This document shows, one piece after another, positions 24,294 to 36,634 of a DNA stretch of 64,000 nt. Position 1 is the stretch's first letter; each line of letters starts with the position of its first letter. The stretch is from the NCBI GenBank assembly GCA_916700875.1, contig CAKAKS010000039.1, positions 20,640,367-20,704,366 on the forward strand, given 5' to 3'. Source of the DNA: Sebastes aleutianus (taxonomy: Eukaryota > Chordata > Actinopteri > Perciformes > Sebastidae). The notes below the pieces were generated by a model. That model saw only the letters and a program-made list of their open reading frames with translations, was not told the DNA's origin and did not search any database. A program made the translations under genes and the position numbers.

Positions 24294-25310
24294 TAGGGGT
24301 GGGAATCTCTTGATTCAATTCTGATTCTTGGTGCCACAATTTGATTCAGAATCAGTATGCCAAGCCATTCACCTTGGCAGTGCTCTGCTGTGTTGCTACT
24401 AACATTATGTCTCCAGCAGGGGAGAACAAAATGAAACATTTGATTGTACATCAAATTATTTTCTTGGTCTGATCAGAGTTGGCTGAAGTTCTGTTGCAGT
24501 GTGGTGGAGGGTTGGCGCGTTTGCCAGCACTGGAGTTCGGTGCTCCACTTTGCTAAAGTTAATCTCCGGGTGATAATGTACTTAGTATTCACAAAATACT
24601 TCAACTTCGTCTTGACAAGCTAATTTTTAAGTCTAGGTGTTGCACAGTGCTCTCATTTAAGCCTGTCTTGTGCAAAATTATGTTCCCATACAACTAAACT
24701 GCACTCTCAATTACGTTTCAAGGGAAACCTATTTTCTTCTGGATTACGGTCGCAGTTTTAAACAGTTTTAACGTGGTCAATCCGACTTTTTCAGTCCAAA
24801 TACCGATAGTGATACCTGGGCTTTGGGTATCAGCCGATAATGAGTACCGTTCCGATACAAGTCTTTAATAAGCTGTTGTGCTCATTGTGTGGAAGTGACT
24901 GGAATCATTCTTTTATGTGTAAGGCAACATCAGGCTTGACTTAAACATCACTTTCCTAACTTTGTAAAACAAAATGTAACAAATAAATACATAGATACAA
25001 ATTATTGAATTTTTTATTTCTGATTAAAATAATTCATTCACCAACAACTTGGCAAAAAAATATTTTTTGGAATTACAGGAACAACTTCCGCAGACAATCA
25101 TTACAAACGTTCAGTATTTGCGATACGTCAAAGACAAACGTAATCCACGACAAAATATGTTTCCCTCCAAATATAACTAAGAATGCAGTTTAGTTGTATG
25201 AGAACGTAATTTTTAGGAGACAGGGCTTTCTCATGTAATAATAATTTTATTAACATACAAAATTGATTTTTGAAAATTGTGAATCGGCTGTTAATTCATT
25301 TTTCCCAGCT
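24294..25310. mobile_element. probable hAT-type element containing a truncated second hAT copy
   Basis: TAGGGGTGGGAATCTCTTG starts it and AATCGGCTG...TTTTTCCCAGCTTTA ends it in inverted form. Between them, 24781-25085 is a diverged copy of the GATACC family seen at 38493-39025 (CCGACTTTTTCAGTCC, CTGGGCTTTGGGTATC, TTCTTTTATGTGTAAGGC). Target duplications were not found. Confidence 0.5.
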
Positions 25311-26905
25311 TTATATTGTGTTACTTTGGAAACACCACTGAGTCCAAACATTGTGCCAGAATAAACATCCATACAACGTGACCATCCGTGCTGCCACAAA
25401 GTGGTTCAGATCTGCTGTGTTCGATGCAGGAATAGCTGACAGCACCTCCTCTTTGCTGCCTACACTTAGTGTTTTCTTGTAAATGGAAAATGTGCACCAC
25501 CTGCTACAGTAGAGCAAGCCAGCAGCCTCTAAGCCAGGCCCAGACACACATCTCCTGATCTTTTGAGTGTGTAGGCGGACAAACTCCTTTCCACTTGGTA
25601 ACAGCCGGAATGTCTCCCTAGTGCATGTGTGTGTGTGAACTTCAGAGCCTCTTTCACCAGGCAGCTTCCTTCCTACTGTATGTATGTCAATGTCGTCTTT
25701 TGACAGAGACGGGAAGTTAACAGCATCACTTCTGCCCCCCCCGCAACCCCCCCCTATAAACGACAACATAACCTGATGCAGTGAAAACGATCTAAAGGAA
25801 GGGCAGAGTAAAGGTACGACGAGGAGATAACATCAGTGCCACTATGTTGTATCCTTAAACAAATTGAGAAATGTTAAAACAAACATCATTATGCAACTGC
25901 CACTGTGGGATTTGGTTGCATAAAACGTCAAAGACAGAGGAGGCAAAGGCACGGTTGTTGTGCTATCTGCTGTAAAGATCAGATCTGAAGGAAGAGCGTG
26001 AGCGAGTTTTCCACCCTCTTAAAAATGACACCTTGTTGAAATGCAGACAGATGGCCTGATATCATCCATCCTGGCTGTTTTTTTTCCCTATATTTTCTTC
26101 CAAATGGACAACCCTACACTGGACTGACAGGGCCCTGTTGTTTGCCATCTGCTTGCCATGTTTGGCACTAGAGCATGCATTTCCTGTTTGGGGACATCAA
26201 TGACTACTCACTTCGACAATCCTAAAGTCATAAATACAGCTTATCGCTCTGTCGCTCTAATCAGTTCAACATCTTATTCACATCTCTTTCAGGTATATAC
26301 TCTTACCTCTGGAGTAAATCAGTCTTGACATTTCAAATTGCAAAAAACGAAACAACTTTGTAACTCAATCGTTTCATTTGGGAGTTTCCCCCAAAACTGT
26401 TTTATTTCATGGAGAAGTGATTCTGGGTCTCTGGGTAATGCAAAAAGAGTGTTTGAATCAAGACTGAGCAGTTCTTAGATGTTTGTTTTGCTAATGCCTT
26501 CCTGAGAATTCCTTACAGAGCCCAGCAGAAATCCAATCTCTACCGATCATCCAGCCAGCAAAAGAAATTACAGTCAATTTGTCAAGTGGAACCAAAATCT
26601 AATCTGTTTGTTTAATGATACGAGGCTCCTATCTACAAGGCCCACTAAACAGCCTGTTTATGAGTCCCTGTGCCTTCGTTGCTTATCACAACCAACATTT
26701 AAATACCCCCAAGAACATATCTATCAGTTTCAGAGCTGTCAAGGTCTTAGTATATCATAGTTATAGCTTCAGTGCATATTATTCATAAATTAAATGTAGA
26801 GTATTTATTAAAGGTGTCCCATATGATTTCACATTAGGAGAGGGCGATATGATGATGTGAATTTGTCAACCATCATAGATTTCTCTATGTTGTTTATATA
26901 CAGTG
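25311..26905. other. no gene recognised
   Basis: A 152-codon minus-strand frame (25311-25769) begins beyond a poly-C/G tract and has no known domain. The rest is spacer. Confidence 0.4.
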
Positions 26906-26910
26906 TTAAC

Positions 26911-27290
26911 AGAGGTGGAAGACGTACTCACGTCTTTTACTTAAGTAAAAGTAGCAATACCCCAGTGTAGAAATACTGATACAAGTAAAAGTCCTGCATT
27001 CAAAATTTCACCTATGTAAAAGTACAAAAGTATTAACATCAAAATATACTTAAAATACCAAAAGTACTCGGTATGCAGAATGGTCCATTTTAAGAATAAT
27101 GTATATTATATTGTTGACTAATCACTGATGCATTGATGTGTACAGTACATTAGTTTAATGTTGCAGCTGGTAAAGGTGGCTTAAATTCTTACTATATACA
27201 GTATACTGCCGGGGTGCTTGTGAATATCACCAAGAGATCAATAAAGTATCATATTTATTCATAATAACACATCATAATTTATTTGTTGAT
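26911..27290. repeat. dispersed fish repeat AGAGGTGGAAGACGTACTC
   Basis: The opening AGAGGTGGAAGACGTACTC, followed by TTTTACTTAAGTAAAAGTAG and CAAGTAAAAGTCCTGCATTC, is a familiar multi-copy teleost sequence. The inverse terminus was not identified. Confidence 0.55.
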
Positions 27291-29069
27291 CCACGCCACT
27301 CACTTCTGTTCTTACTTTTCACAATAAAAGCCCTAGACATATACACTGCGTAACTGTTTACCAGAGGCAAATTCAATAACAGCATTTCACTAAAAGGAAA
27401 CTTAAAATCGCTTACAGTAGTTTAGTCTATATAACAATTTACCTCAGACAGACTGCCAGACGCGGCTCTGGGTCAATAGGATTCTGATTTTGGCTTGTGC
27501 CTGCGCGAATCTATTCAAACCTTAAATTGAAAAAGTGTTGCAACTGTCACAAATTCGCATCACTGCCGGTATGAATAGTTTTGATATGAAATATTTGCAG
27601 GCGAGTGTTTCGCATTTCCGTGTTTTGCATTTCCGTGTTGTTTATGCGTCACCCCCCCGGTGTGTACAGGCCTTTAGGCAGTTATATTTTACAATGGAAG
27701 CCAAGAGCTGGTTTGGTGTTACGATATATATATGGTATACTAGCTTGCTAGTTTCCTCCATATAGCGTTAACAAACTGAACAATAATAACCTAGTTCACT
27801 GATAAAAGATAATACAATAGATTCCAGTACATTTCCAGTGCTGGAGTACAAGACACAGCCTGTTGTGATCACACACTGTACATTTTTAATTCAATCAGAT
27901 CAAACTGATAGAATATTTAATAATTTCCATGTGTGAACAGTAGTTTGAATTTTAGCCCTTTCACCCATCACTATTTTACATTATCCCCCTCTTAATTCAA
28001 TTTCCACATCCCCCCGCCTGGATTTCTGCCTGGATAAAGTACAATCAATTCATATTCTGCAGAGATGAGTAAGAGCTTGAGAGCATCAGCATCCTCCGTG
28101 CTGATAGAGACACTACTTCACAGTGGAGGCCAACAGTTCTTAATAGAAAATGATCACTAAATAACTAAACGTCACAGAGAGATCTCAATAATATCCTTGG
28201 TTTCTTCCTACTTTCGAATGAACTAGTGCTTGATTTCTTGTACCGGATAGAAGTGTTTGATACAACCAAGCACACGCCACAGGATGTACATGTCCCAGTG
28301 CAGTATGAGTCAGCCACTGTGACATCGGCAAGGACGCATTGATTATATAGAAATAGTTTGGCAATCTACTTTAACATGACTCATAGTGACACACAGAAAA
28401 GCACTACTAGCATCAAACGTTGTACATCCATCTACACACAAATGTGCACACTTTCAGTCACCCAGTGGTGTAGGAGTGTGTGCCTTGATAGTGAGAAGTG
28501 CTGACGGTAGTGACCAGCGCTGTGCTACCTTGACCCTGTGCCAGACAATCAAGGGCAACAGCCTGGTATGCCAGGGGCAGGGCCAACACCCTACTGCTGC
28601 CACCCACGCAGGCTGAGCAACAGTCATCCCCACTGATGCATGGGAGACTGGACTAAACCGCACCTGGTGTCTCTGCTGCTCTAAAAGGCTGAATATTCTA
28701 CAGTGATTTAAGGACATCAGACTAATTCTGAAAACAGCGAGATAAATTAGCTTTCATTCAGCACCTGTCAAAGGTTGAGCTATGTACCCTTAGGTATAAT
28801 ATAAAGAGCTCAATTCACTGCTACACATCCTCACTACAGTATACAGAACAAGAATGAGCAGCTTAGTGCTGCATTTAACTCTTAATTACATATAATTGAC
28901 ATCTATTTCCTTCCATTCAAACAGTGGAGAAGTAACAGGAATTAGATACTGGCTTCACATTTTGTGGCACACACCCAGGCTCTTTAACATCTTGCCATGT
29001 GGATTAAAAGTTAGGCTGATAAAGGTTTTGCTTTTATACGATTGAGAACAATCTGCATCAGATCCATTC
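27291..29069. other. no gene recognised
   Basis: Short frames at 27535-27765 and 28386-28717 overlap on both strands without a known domain. Confidence 0.4.
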
Positions 29070-29885
29070 AGTTCACACTTTGACATATTGCAATTGCAAT
29101 ATGATTTGTGATATTAGAGGGAATGATCATTTTTACATAATTATTCTCATTTTCATTGAAAAAAACATTAAAATGATTATGGTGTGATTTTGTTTGCGGG
29201 GATCTGTACCAAAGATGTTTTCTTAAAGCTGCAGTGGGTAGAAATGGAGCAAATATGATTAAAAGAAGTTATTTTTTATTAACCCCAATGTGTCACTGTC
29301 ACTATATCCTGACAGTAGTGCATGAGACAAATAATCTGAAAAAAATCATATCCCTCTGTGGCTTCCAGTTTCCTCCGGTGTCCCTAATCTGCAAGATTTC
29401 CCATACCGGAGGAAAACAACCAATCAGAGCTGAGCTGGAGTCTAAAATGAGAAAGTTTGTGATCCGGCAGCCATGTGGAGATCAGTTGAGGAGCCAATAG
29501 GAACGCTCTCTCTTTGAAATGACCTGTGATTGGCCAAAGTCTCCCGTCACGGACTAGTTTTTTTAAAGTCTGAAAACAGAGCCATGAGGAGGTGCAGAAG
29601 TCTAGTTTTCTCTCAGAGCACTTGAATTACAATATGCTGAAAGGTTATTATGGATTTTTTGCCCAATGATGCCAAAAACATTCTGTCTACTGCAGGTTTA
29701 AGTCTGTAGAATATGATGTGTAGGGCAGGACATCTCTGAAACACGACACTATTTCATTTTAAATGGTATTATGACACACATTTCGCCTTTAACAAAAATT
29801 GTGATTTTAACAAATACTGCGATTTGAAAATTGCAGTAGGCCATATTGCGATTGCGATAGAATTTCCATTAATGGTGCAGCCCTA
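29070..29885. mobile_element. hAT-like element split by a TTAA element
   Basis: The flanks 29070-29222 (ATTGCAATTGCAATATGATT) and 29702-29885 (TGCGATTGCGATAG... GGTGCAGCCCTA) look like the two halves of one ATTGCGATAT-rich hAT-type element. The left terminus is decayed. Confidence 0.5.
29227..29697. mobile_element. TTAA-type element AGCTGCAGTGGGTAG, full copy
   Basis: 471 bp, begins AGCTGCAGTGGGTAG and ends CTACTGCAGGT, with TTAA at 29223-29226 and 29698-29701. Partial copies lie at about 32180-32638 and 56035-56641. No protein is encoded; a 88-codon frame inside is repeat sequence. Confidence 0.8.
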
Positions 29886-29889
29886 TCCA

Positions 29890-30500
29890 CGCTTCCACCA
29901 TCAAGCCAGGTACATAAGTGTTGAGGTGTTGTGTAGATATTGACCTGGGTGGGGGGGGGAGCTGAGGTGCTGTGAAGACCCCCAGCTGGTGTGACAGACA
30001 ACAGGGAAAAAGGTGCTGATCTTTGTGCCACAATAGCTTGAGGCAGGTGTTAATGAAGAGGTAGCAGCTGAGAAAGAAAGGGTCATCTTGGCTGTCAGAG
30101 CCAAGGCTGTGGCCCATTAGTGGTGGACCGCAGACAGGAGAGACCTCGTTGACAAGGTGTGACTAGGGACAGGCACCAGTCGACAGCTAGCATTGGTTAA
30201 TTATTGTTAGGTGCTAGCAAGAGAAGTGAGAAGGAAGAGAGGGAGGCGAAGGCACAAGACAGGGGGCGGAAAAAATTGGCAATTTGAGGGAGGGAACAAC
30301 AGCAAAAGGCTTGTGTCATGTCGTCTATATTTACATGGTGTAATATTGGAATCCTTCCCTGGAGGCATTCAATTTCATTTAAAATAGGACAGTTGTCCAG
30401 AGCCAAATAAATCACCGTACTGGGCATCTGCTCTCGTGTGAAATACGATAACCGGAATCCCCTATTTGGCTTTTGTTCATTTTTGTGGAAGAGCTGAGCT
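29890..30500. other. no gene recognised
   Basis: The minus-strand frames at 29807-30117 overlap in three phases over a poly-G tract. No known domain was found. Confidence 0.4.
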
Positions 30501-30507
30501 TTCTTAA

Positions 30508-31008
30508 AAAGTTACAGTGTGTAGGATTTGGCGGCATCTAGTGGTGTGGTTGCAGATTGCAACCAACTGAGTACCCCTACGCTCACTCCTCCCTTTCCAA
30601 GACTGCAGTAACGTGAGCCACCGAGTGCAAAACCATGATAACGCCGTTCGCTTCGCTCAGAGGCCATCCTTACCATAATAACACTACTTCAGGAGCAACG
30701 GAAGTCAGATTGCACGTTATTGCAGTTTCACAAGCGTGTTGGAGAACTACGGTGGCCTTCAGGTAACGTAAAAACGCAAAAGGCTCTCCCTAGAGTCAAT
30801 GTTTGGTTTGTCCGTTCTGGGCTACTGTAGAAATATGGCGGACTCCATGAAGAGGACCCACTCCCTATGTAGATCCAAAGGGCTCATTCTAAGCTAACGA
30901 AAACAAAGATTCTTAGCTCCAGGTGATTATACACTAATGAAAACATAGTTATGAATATTATAATCCATTTCTGCTAATAGATCCCCCGAAATGTTGCACA
31001 CTGTTCCT
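30508..31008. mobile_element. TTAA-type element (AAGTTACAGTGTGTAGG), copy 1
   Basis: 501 bp with ends AAAGTTACAGTGTGTAGG and TTGCACACTGTTCCT, flanked by TTAA at 30504-30507 and 31009-31012. It is related to the element at 40854-41292 in opposite orientation (shared GTGTATAATCACCTG / CAGGTGATTATACAC). Confidence 0.8.
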
Positions 31009-31012
31009 TTAA

Positions 31013-31420
31013 AAAGTACAGCTTAATGTATGTCTTGATAAGTATAACTTGTGACTATGTATTAATGCAAATTTACAATGTATACTAATTTTTCTGTGTT
31101 TGTTAGTGTGTGGGCCTGTGTGTGAATACATGCGTACGTGTACAAGGAAAAGTAACTCTGCTTATTAGTGGGCCTCCTGTTGGTGTTCGCTGGCCCATCT
31201 ATTTAAGGTTGATCCCTCCATCCCCCTAAAGACAACAACTCAAAGGAGATACAGAAGAGAAAAACAAGCATTCTTTGGCGCCAGCAACCACAAGGCCGCA
31301 GTGTTCCAACTACAAAGCCTTCTTTACACTACTGATCGGCACATGTACTGTACAAAATGTACATGCTCTGAGCATCTTCCCCCTCCACTCCAAACTACTC
31401 ACACATGTCACCATCAATAG
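31013..31420. other. no gene recognised
   Basis: Short stretch with no credible coding frame or terminal repeat. Confidence 0.4.
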
Positions 31421-31423
31421 GTG

Positions 31424-32175
31424 TTTTCAGACCGGAGGAACTTTTTCATACTTCTAAGAACTTAGTTAAAAAAAAAAACGTTTTATTGTGTCCTCACCGC
31501 AAGAACTAGGAATGATCAAATTTCTTAGAACGCTGTTTTGAGGGACTTTTTAGCTCCTACTTCAGAGTAGGTACTCTCCCAGCACAATAGCAATCATGAG
31601 TAATGTAAGCGTACGGTGATTGGACGAACACATGAGTCAATGCAGCACTGGCAGTCATCACTTTTACAAACCTGTCAGTTGTGTAAACAACAGACAACAC
31701 AAAACACAGACAACAGCATGTAACGAAATAAATGGAAGAAAACACAATCAAATGGACCAACAGTGAAGTCCCAAAGTTAACTCGCTCATGAGCACACACC
31801 CACTGAGCCAAAGAACGAGTGACAGCCGCTGCTCAGCGAGCTAACCCAGGAGCACAAAGGCTTACCCAGTAACACAATCATACCCACTAAGCCAAAGCAA
31901 CGATAGCCGTTTTGAGCTGAAATCGCAAACGGTACTTTAGTGACGGCTATTTTCCTTGAGTTCATATGATTGTGGCAGTTAAAGTATTGGTTATTCATTC
32001 TTATATTACTAAAAAAGGTAAGAGAGCTTGTGAAATGTATACAACTAGCCACTCGCCAAGCTGGAGATGTGTGCGTGTGGCGCCGGCCAGCTTACATCAC
32101 TTCAGTGTTCCTATTGGCAGTGCGAATGCAAACAGAAAAAAACGGCCCCTGAACGTATGTAGTTCTCGGGGAGCT
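31424..32175. repeat. dispersed repeat TGTTTTCAGACCGGAGGAAC, partial
   Basis: The opening and the CTTATTACTAAAAAAGGTAAG-like interior recall a multi-copy fish sequence. It runs into the partial TTAA element at 32180. Several overlapping short frames on both strands reflect repeat sequence. Confidence 0.35.
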
Positions 32176-32179
32176 CCCC

Positions 32180-32638
32180 AGTCTGCCGTCTCTGAGCAGC
32201 TGTCAAATCACTTGCAAACTTCGATCAAACGGTGAAACTAGGCAGCACTGATCAAATATGAATCAATATTATGTTACGTTAATGCCTATTTCTCGCCTCA
32301 AATGTTTTCAGAATCATCTTGTAGTGCACGGTTTAGCTGTAAAATGAGAAAGTTTGTGACCCAGCAGTCATGTAGAGATCAGGTTGAGATGGCCTGAAGG
32401 AATGCCAAGTACCGGTCACATGACCGGAGCACAGCCAATAGGAACGCTCTCTCTCTGAAATGACCTATGATTGGTCAAAGTCTTTCGTCACTGGCTAGAT
32501 TTTTTAAAGCCTGAAAACAGAGTCACGAGGAGGTGCAGAAGTCTAGTTATCTCTCAGAACACTTGAATTACAATATGCTGAAAGGTTATTATGGAATTTT
32601 TGCCCAATGATGCCAAAAATATACCGCCTACTGCCACT
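32180..32638. mobile_element. TTAA-type element (CTACTGC end), left-truncated copy
   Basis: From CTGCCGTCTCTGAGCAGC to CCGCCTACTGCCACT it follows 56195-56641 closely, and ends at TTAA 32639-32642. The left terminus is missing. Confidence 0.7.
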
Positions 32639-32642
32639 TTAA

Positions 32643-32910
32643 GTCATAAGGTCCTAAAAGTTGTAAAATGCGCTAACAGCCGAATCCAGAGTTATTTCCC
32701 TTCCTCCGTTCATGTGAATGAGTCCCAGACCGAGGCTGGAACGAGGGCTGGGAGGCGGAGTTAAAGAAAACGCTACTGCACCTGCTCTGTGGGACCAATG
32801 GATGCGGAAGACCGCCGGAAGACACGGTATGCGTCACTGAGCAACTCTCATAGGAACAAATGGGAGTCCGCCTACAATGCTTGATCTAGTTCTCTTTATA
32901 CATCCATGCT
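32643..32910. repeat. dispersed fish repeat ending CTCTTTATACATCCATG
   Basis: It contains GACACGGTATGCGTCA, CTCTCATAGGAACAAATGGG and TGATCTAGTTCTCTTTATAC, strings remembered as multi-copy in teleosts. Ends were not resolved. Confidence 0.35.
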
Positions 32911-35840
32911 GCTACATGGCAATCAACATACAGTATTGTGCTGCTTTACAAAAACAGATGACAGAATAAAACGAACACCAGAATAAGAGATAACAATGTG
33001 TTCCTTAACTGGATAGAGCAGAACTTCAAAGTAAGCTCTATTTCCACCTTTTTAAATGGTGGAGTAACCCAACTTGGACAAATTGCTTGAAGGAAATGCC
33101 AACCAAGACTCCATAATGGCGTGCTACTCTGTGACAACAGTATGAAATGGCAGTAAATGTCATTGTGCTCCATTAAGAAGTCCTTTGTCTATGTTGCCGC
33201 GGCAGTGTGGCCTTCAGAGCCTAATGGTCTTTGTGGTCTTTGGCAAGTAATTTCTTTCAAGAAAGGAATTCCCTCTCTGCTGGGTCTCCTGTGGGTACTG
33301 AACACAGGGATAAGGCATTGTATTAGCAGACAGTCAGTCAGGAACACCAATGGGACCGACAGGCTTAGACCACAGACAGCATGGCGGTCTCAGCTCTGAA
33401 TAACACAAACACACTAAGACAGACATAAACACATGTGCACATACACAGATATACAGCCTCAGGGGTGGAAATGTCCTTCGCACAGAGCACGCATAATTGA
33501 TTTCTCCTGATATGCATTTAAAACGCAGGCAATTCAAAATCCGCTGACCCAGTTACCCTCAAGTTAGTCAATGCAAACAAACTGGTTACTAAAGTCCTTA
33601 AACTAGCTGTTGAAGGAGAAAGGCTGTTTTAAGAAAACTGTGCATTTTCCAGTAACATGAACCCCCAGGGGTAGCAACATGACCAGATGAAATGAGATGA
33701 CAAACACTGAGTGCTCTGATGGCTGAGTGCCTGTAGGGAGGAGCATCAGTGTGCACATTTGTGTGTTTATCTGCCGAGTGTGAGCGGTTGTCCTCTACGT
33801 GCGTCCCCAAAGATTCAGCCCTCCACTGCACTCGCACCTCCCCGTGGGTGAGTGTGGGGTCCCCAATGCACTGCCTCGCGTTCCCACGCCTCGGTCGATG
33901 CTCTTTGACATGACTAACGTAAACAGATGTTGCGCCGTGACAGGAAGTGGCCGACTTCTGAGGGGCTGATGGAAAAGAAGCTGTTCCTCTCCGTGACAGA
34001 GCACAGTGAGGAGGTCACAGTACGGCAGGATACAGCAAAGGATCTGTCCCGGGTGAGTGTGTGTGTGTAGGTTGGAGTTGGGGATTGAAGAAGCTGCATT
34101 TACAATCTCTAACCTCATGGTCAGGGTTAAACAGCTGACTCCACCTAGTTCGACTTTATGGCCCTAACCTTTCTGACCCGCCATACCACCAGGACTGTAA
34201 ATCACTGGCAGAAGACACCGCTCATATCTAACCAATGCAGAGGGAATAGCGAGCGATTAAATACGAGAGAGAGGGGGAGACAGAGCGAGACAGAAAAAGA
34301 GCAATTTTGAACATTTACTGTAAGACTAAGACAATAAAACCCCTTAAATAACAGAACAAACACTATTGCAGCAGATTATGAGCTACGTGTAAAGTGCACT
34401 TCATGGGAGTAATTCATTGACTACTATTTTTTAATAGTAAAAGCATAACTTAAGCACGGGAAGTTATGTGACAAATAAATCAACATTGACTCTTTCACAC
34501 AGGGTAGGAACAGCAGCCTCCTGCACAAAAGTCTGGTGTTTTTTGACCCACCCATCCACCTCGACCTCCTCCCTACGTTGCGTTTGTCCCTCCTTATACT
34601 TAAATTACTTCCTGGTTCACGATTACGTGGATTACATACAAACTAATTTATATATAGGGATATATATGAATTAAAGTGTGTACTTATTGTAGGTATAGCT
34701 GCGAACGGTGTATGAGAACAGGTTGTCTCCCACGATGACACACTACACAGGATAAAACAAGCAATTGTCTCGCTCGATGCAAATCTTTGTTCCCAACACC
34801 CCACTTGTCAGGTCAAGTCGTGTAGTCTAATACCTGCATTAGAGTTAGATAGGTTGCATTTGTCTTTGGCAATAATGACATGCTGATGTGAAAGGTGAGC
34901 AGTGACATTAAGAGAATGAATTATGATAATAATTATAGATTATTACCATGTCAGAATTGTGTATGTGTTATCTATTGCTCACAAGCAGACAATTTTGGAT
35001 TGTCCAGACGGCAAAATAGTTATTTCATTATAACACAAAAACAAATAACTGTCTGTCTGGCAGATAACCGTCTTGTGATCAGAAGAAAACTAATTTTGCA
35101 ATATTGAGTTCTGAATTATCACATGATTAGAGGAAAACAAAATATAAAAACAATTACACCCATGGCCTCTCTGGTCTTTAAGATGTTACACCATTTCCCC
35201 CAATGCAGTATTTGCTCTTCATAAGTCTTTACGCCTTTATTCCTATATTTTTCCTGTTTTGTTACCCCTTTTAATTACATTGAACCACATCATTATTCTA
35301 CAAGTGCACAATAATTAGAAAATAATTGAAAAAATAATTACACAATACGTTGAGGGCTGTAATCTATTGTGTAACCAAATTAACTCAGTCTTTTTTTAAA
35401 CTGTTTTTTACTGAGGGTACCGTTGTACAATATACTGCACTAAATGTCAGGAACAATTGAAGCCACTTGAACACTAATGAACCTGTATGGGGATGGAAGA
35501 GGATACATTAACATTTCCTCAAGGACTGAGATAGCATTTTATCTTCAGCTGCTGCTCATCAATCTCGAGTGTTTAACACAGGAGGAGGGGAGGATGGCCT
35601 TCTTTTCTTTTCCCATTCCACTTTATCCAGGCACTTTCATCTCTTACCAACTGAGCATGAATCCAAAGGGACCCTGGGACTGAAGCCAAAACAGACTGCC
35701 CCGTGGTCGAACCGCAGGCAAAAACCAGAGGACCTTTTCTCTTCATCTTCTACTCAACCTCCTTCTTGTCCAACATCCATTTTAAGGAGCAACCTTCACT
35801 GCGGTGCTCTATGCTTTGGAAAGTGGATGAAATTACAGTT
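32911..35840. other. no gene recognised
   Basis: Spacer with many short overlapping frames (for example 33795-34118 and 33157-33399) that match no known family. A GT-rich patch lies at 34055-34068. Confidence 0.4.
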
Positions 35841-35844
35841 GTTC

Positions 35845-35957
35845 TGATACCGATACCGATACCAGTATTGGAAATGCGTCCAATACTGCCCAAAATTCGA
35901 GATCGGGTATCAGTGAGTACTCCAGTCTATGCACAGCTCCGATACCATAATTTATAG
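35845..35957. repeat. truncated hAT-type fragment (GATACCGATACC)
   Basis: GATACCGATACCGATACCAG followed by GGAAATGCGTCCAATACTG resembles the end of another GATACC-rich short hAT family. The rest of the element is absent. Confidence 0.4.
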
Positions 35958-36138
35958 GGCTGACCCAAATGCTTTGATTCTTTGAAGCTTCGACCATTGC
36001 CATGGTAGTTGACCCCCAATTCAGTATTCAAATTCTTCGCTTTTTTTAAGTATGTAATAATAAATCAAAAAAGATCCCATGAAATAAGAAATAATCCCAC
36101 AACATTATTCATAATTCATATTCAACATTAATTATTAT

Positions 36139-36630
36139 TAGGGATGCACCAATACCGGATCGCATATTGGGCCGATACTGACTGAAATAGCTGGATCAGG
36201 TATCGGTGACAATGGAGCCGATCTATTCAATTCAATTCTACGTGTATATACTATATACATTATACAGAGTATACTGGAATTTTAATTCCCGTTTAAGTTT
36301 TGACCAATTTGTTGCTGCATTAAAAAGGTTTACACTTGATTTGTAATTCCTGTTATTTTTGAAGATTTTACAAGTTGTAAAGTTGCTGGCGCACAATTTA
36401 TTGCTTTAATAATAAATAACAATTCAGTGAATGTGTAACTATGCATTTATTTGTTTGGAAAACAATATTTAAGTCAAGGCTGATGTTGCCTCACACATAA
36501 AAGAATGATCCCAGTCACTTCCACACAGTGAGGTATACAGCTTATTAATTAAACACTGGTATCGGATCGGTACTCGGTATCGGCTGATACCCAAAGCCCA
36601 GGTATCACTATCGTATCGGGACTGAAAAAC
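36139..36630 (-). mobile_element. hAT-type GATGCACC element, one end decayed
   Basis: It begins TAGGGATGCACCAATACCGG and runs through TAGCTGGATCAGGTATCGG to GGTATCACTATCGTATCGGG, inverse to the full copy at 38493-39025. The second terminus has been lost in an A-rich stretch. Confidence 0.7.
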
Positions 36631-36634
36631 AAAA

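Noticed and set aside
33795..34118. 107-codon minus-strand frame as a possible exon
   Set aside because: No similarity to known proteins, and the reading frame is shared with overlapping frames of comparable length.
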